DNA from: Actinomycetes bacterium
GTDB taxonomy: Bacteria; Actinomycetota; Acidimicrobiia; Acidimicrobiales; Acidimicrobiaceae
Length of the DNA stretch: 43,655 bases
Assembly: GCA_021818355.1 (NCBI GenBank)
Contig: JAKAEN010000001.1
Location: 1 to 43,655, forward strand
Reading direction: 5' to 3'
The position numbers and the translations under genes are program-made. Position 1 is the stretch's first letter; each line of letters opens with the position of its first letter. Below, piece after piece: positions 42,257 to 43,655 of the stretch. Under the pieces are notes generated by a model that searched no databases, was not told where the DNA came from, and saw only the letters and a program-made list of their open reading frames with translations.

Positions 42257-43050
42257 GCTCTCACGCCCTTCCCTGGCGCCGGGGCGAGCCGATACCCCTG
42301 AATTCGCAGCTCGACGAGGCGGCGGGTGTCGAATGTGACGCTCCGCTCGGCAAGCTCGGAGGCGGTTGCCGGATCCCGCCCCTTGATCGCCTCCAGCATC
42401 GCCGCACGAAGGCTCCAGGCGTGCTGCTGTGCGCCGTCGTTGAGATCGAGCCAAAGCAGGTCCCCGATCTCGGCGCGCAGCCTCAGCTCCTGGACCGCCA
42501 GCCGAGGAGATTGGGCCGCGGCGGCGACCGCCAGGCTGAATTCGGCGTCCGCCCGGCGCAGCTCGCTAACGGTGCCTGCTTGGCGAAAGCGCTCGAGGCG
42601 CTGGGCGAGCCCCTCCAGCTCGCCATCGACGGCACGCTCGGCGGCGAGCTTGGCGGCCGTGCCTGCCACTGCGCTTCGATGATCCCCCAAGTCACGCAAG
42701 GCCTCGGTGGAGAACTCGTTCAGTCGCGCATACAGGCCGGCGGCCTGATTGCGCGGCGAAGTGACGAAGTTCCCTCCCCTCCTCCCGCGGCGCGTCTCGA
42801 TCATCCCCTGCTCGCGGAGCAGGGCAAGCGCCTCGCGCAGGGTCACCGTTGCGACGCCCATCTGTTCCGCCAGTGTGGCCTCGGCAGGCAGTCTCTCCCC
42901 GTCGAGCAGGAGCCCCAGGCGGATTGCTTCGCTCAATCGCCGAACCGCCATCTCCACTCGTCCCGCGGAGTCGTCATCCGGTGAGAAAATGACCCTCGCC
43001 GCGGCGGTGGTCAGGCCTAGGTCGCTGGGAAGTCTCCTTGTCGTGGCCAA
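42253..43050 (-). CDS. GntR-family (FadR/FCD type) transcriptional regulator
   Basis: DNA-binding regulator of 265 residues. The winged helix is at about 54-99 (LPAEATLAEQMGVATVTLREALALLREQGMIETRRGRRGGNFV); the C-terminal helical domain (about 115-250) is of the FCD effector-binding type. It is translationally coupled to the Cache-like gene and diverges from the APC permease gene, the likely target. The start TTG 43050 has GAGGAG at 6 nt spacing. An inverted repeat lies in its leader region and another in the permease promoter. Confidence 0.88.
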   Translation of the reverse strand: MATTRRLPSDLGLTTAAARVIFSPDDDSAGRVEMAVRRLSEAIRLGLLLDGERLPAEATLAEQMGVATVTLREALALLREQGMIETRRGRRGGNFVTSPRNQAAGLYARLNEFSTEALRDLGDHRSAVAGTAAKLAAERAVDGELEGLAQRLERFRQAGTVSELRRADAEFSLAVAAAAQSPRLAVQELRLRAEIGDLLWLDLNDGAQQHAWSLRAAMLEAIKGRDPATASELAERSVTFDTRRLVELRIQGYRLAPAPGKGVRA

Positions 43051-43072
43051 CCCGGACTCCTCGATAACTTTT

Positions 43073-43100
43073 CGCTACGTCCTCGATGCCCCTCGTAGCG
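43073..43100. repeat. Inverted repeat CGCTACG-N14-CGTAGCG
   Basis: Perfect 7-bp inverted repeat at 43073-43079 and 43094-43100 in the 166-nt gap between the GntR and permease genes, 23 nt upstream of the GntR start. It may be an operator or a leader hairpin. Confidence 0.45.
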
Positions 43101-43133
43101 GCCCAATCGAAAATAGCAGTCCGAAACTCAATA

Positions 43134-43161
43134 TTGTGACTGAGGGCACAAAACCTATGAT
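43134..43161 (+). promoter_or_regulatory. Permease promoter with overlapping inverted repeat
   Basis: TTGTGA (43134-43139) and TATGAT (43156-43161) are spaced by 16 nt, a good -35/-10 pair. Inside lies TTGTG-N8-CACAA (43134-43138 and 43147-43151), an inverted repeat that overlaps the -35 and spacer, suited to repression by the divergent GntR protein. Confidence 0.5.
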
Positions 43162-43216
43162 TTCAGATGTTATATTTCCCTCCAGACTCTTGTCGCAACA
43201 CGACCCTGGAGGGACA

Positions 43217-43655
43217 ATGGCCGATAATGGCAATGGGGTTCCTGCCGTCTTCCACGACGAAGACAAACGGCTGGAAAGTCTGGGGTACAAACCCCAGCTC
43301 AACCGAGTACTTGGCTTCTTCGCAAACTTTGCGGTCGCCTTCACCTACCTATCACCGATGGTCGGCATCTACTCGCTCTTCGTGCTCGGCATCGGCACAG
43401 GCGGTCCGGCATACGTCTGGCTCACCTGGCTGCCTGTGGCAGGCATGCTCCTGGTGGCTCTGGTCTTCGGCGAGCTTGCCAGCCACTATCCCGTGGCCGG
43501 AGCACTGTATCAGTACTCGAAGTTCTCGGTGGGCCCGGCCTATGGCTGGTTCGTGGGATGGTTCTACGGCATAGCTCTCCTGGTCACCGTCGCAGCGGTT
43601 GACACAGGAATCGTGGGGTATGTAACCGCGCTTCTGCAAAACCTCTTAGATCGGA
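43217..43655 (+). CDS. APC-superfamily amino acid/amine permease (N-terminal part)
   Basis: The gene runs off the window end; 146 codons are visible. The start MADNGNGVPAVFHDEDKRLE and LGYKPQLNRVLGFFANFAVA are typical of APC-superfamily amino acid, GABA and choline-type permeases. Three hydrophobic helices follow (about 35-60, 66-90 and 110-140), with the family motif FGELASHYPVAGALYQYSK between the second and third. ATG 43217 has GGAGGG about 4 nt upstream. It is divergent from the GntR/Cache pair, which probably controls it; the substrate is likely an amino acid or amine. Confidence 0.85.
   Translation, partial: MADNGNGVPAVFHDEDKRLESLGYKPQLNRVLGFFANFAVAFTYLSPMVGIYSLFVLGIGTGGPAYVWLTWLPVAGMLLVALVFGELASHYPVAGALYQYSKFSVGPAYGWFVGWFYGIALLVTVAAVDTGIVGYVTALLQNLLDR

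Noticed and set aside
1-43655. tRNA, rRNA, CRISPR array, insertion sequence or prophage
   Set aside because: None was found by reading: no cloverleaf with CCA end, no regular repeats with spacers, no transposase, integrase or phage structural proteins.

Overview
The window is a high-GC bacterial chromosome segment, almost certainly from an actinomycete-type bacterium (Actinomycetota). The evidence is as follows. There is a DUF2469 gene of the mycobacterial Rv2901c type, a Cys/His 'CPGC…HWH..C' small protein typical of actinobacteria, a ferrochelatase with a C-terminal cysteine cluster, and a GTP-type PEP carboxykinase. GTG and TTG starts are common, and several genes look leaderless (a TAnnnT box 6-8 nt before the start codon). 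The gene order also matches what I recall of Mycobacterium tuberculosis: ddl, thiL, DAK/FakA, recG, rsmD, coaD, DivIVA-like, DUF177, rnc, mutM, smc, ftsY, ffh, rpsP, KH, rimM, trmD, rplS, DUF2469. Placement in Acidimicrobiia or a relative is a guess. No rRNA, tRNA, CRISPR array, insertion sequence or prophage is visible. No stretch above about 220 bases lacks a gene.

Layout. Bases 1-5450 hold a gene fragment, inorganic pyrophosphatase, and a divergent redox module: an Rrf2 regulator with three cysteines facing a membrane polyferredoxin (NapH/CcoG-like) and a ferredoxin-GltD-like flavoprotein. A strong bidirectional terminator follows, then an enoyl-CoA hydratase. Bases 5500-25520 are the housekeeping core, nearly all on the minus strand: PLP gamma-family enzyme, DUF2469, L19, TrmD, RimM, KH protein, S16, Ffh, FtsY, SMC, MutM, RNase III, ACP, PlsX, L32, DUF177 protein, DivIVA-like protein, CoaD, RsmD, RecG and a FakA-like kinase. 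Many of these overlap by ATGA or GTGA, so they are probably translationally coupled. The SRP pair (Ffh/FtsY), ribosome assembly (RimM, TrmD, L19, S16, L32) and phospholipid entry (ACP, PlsX, FakA) lie together.

Bases 25630-34140 hold L28, ferrochelatase, an acetyltransferase, a multi-pass membrane protein, a lipoprotein with two DUF4232-like domains, GTP-PEPCK, ThiL, a MaoC-like dehydratase and a stand-alone Lrp/AsnC ligand-binding domain.

Bases 34140-43655 are more accessory: a four-helix membrane protein, an orphan VirD4/TraG-type ATPase, an NCS1 nucleobase permease, an alpha-methylacyl-CoA racemase with its catalytic triad intact, a methyltransferase, a PH/SHOCT membrane protein and a D-Ala-D-Ala ligase. 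The end holds a regulator pair (FadR-type GntR coupled to a soluble Cache-like protein) divergent from an APC-type permease cut by the window edge.

The most interesting points are the Rrf2-controlled redox pair with repeated operator-like sites, the GntR/Cache/permease module, an RNase III lacking a usually invariant catalytic Asp, and the orphan TraG-like ATPase. All functional calls rest on reading the translated sequence; no search was run.
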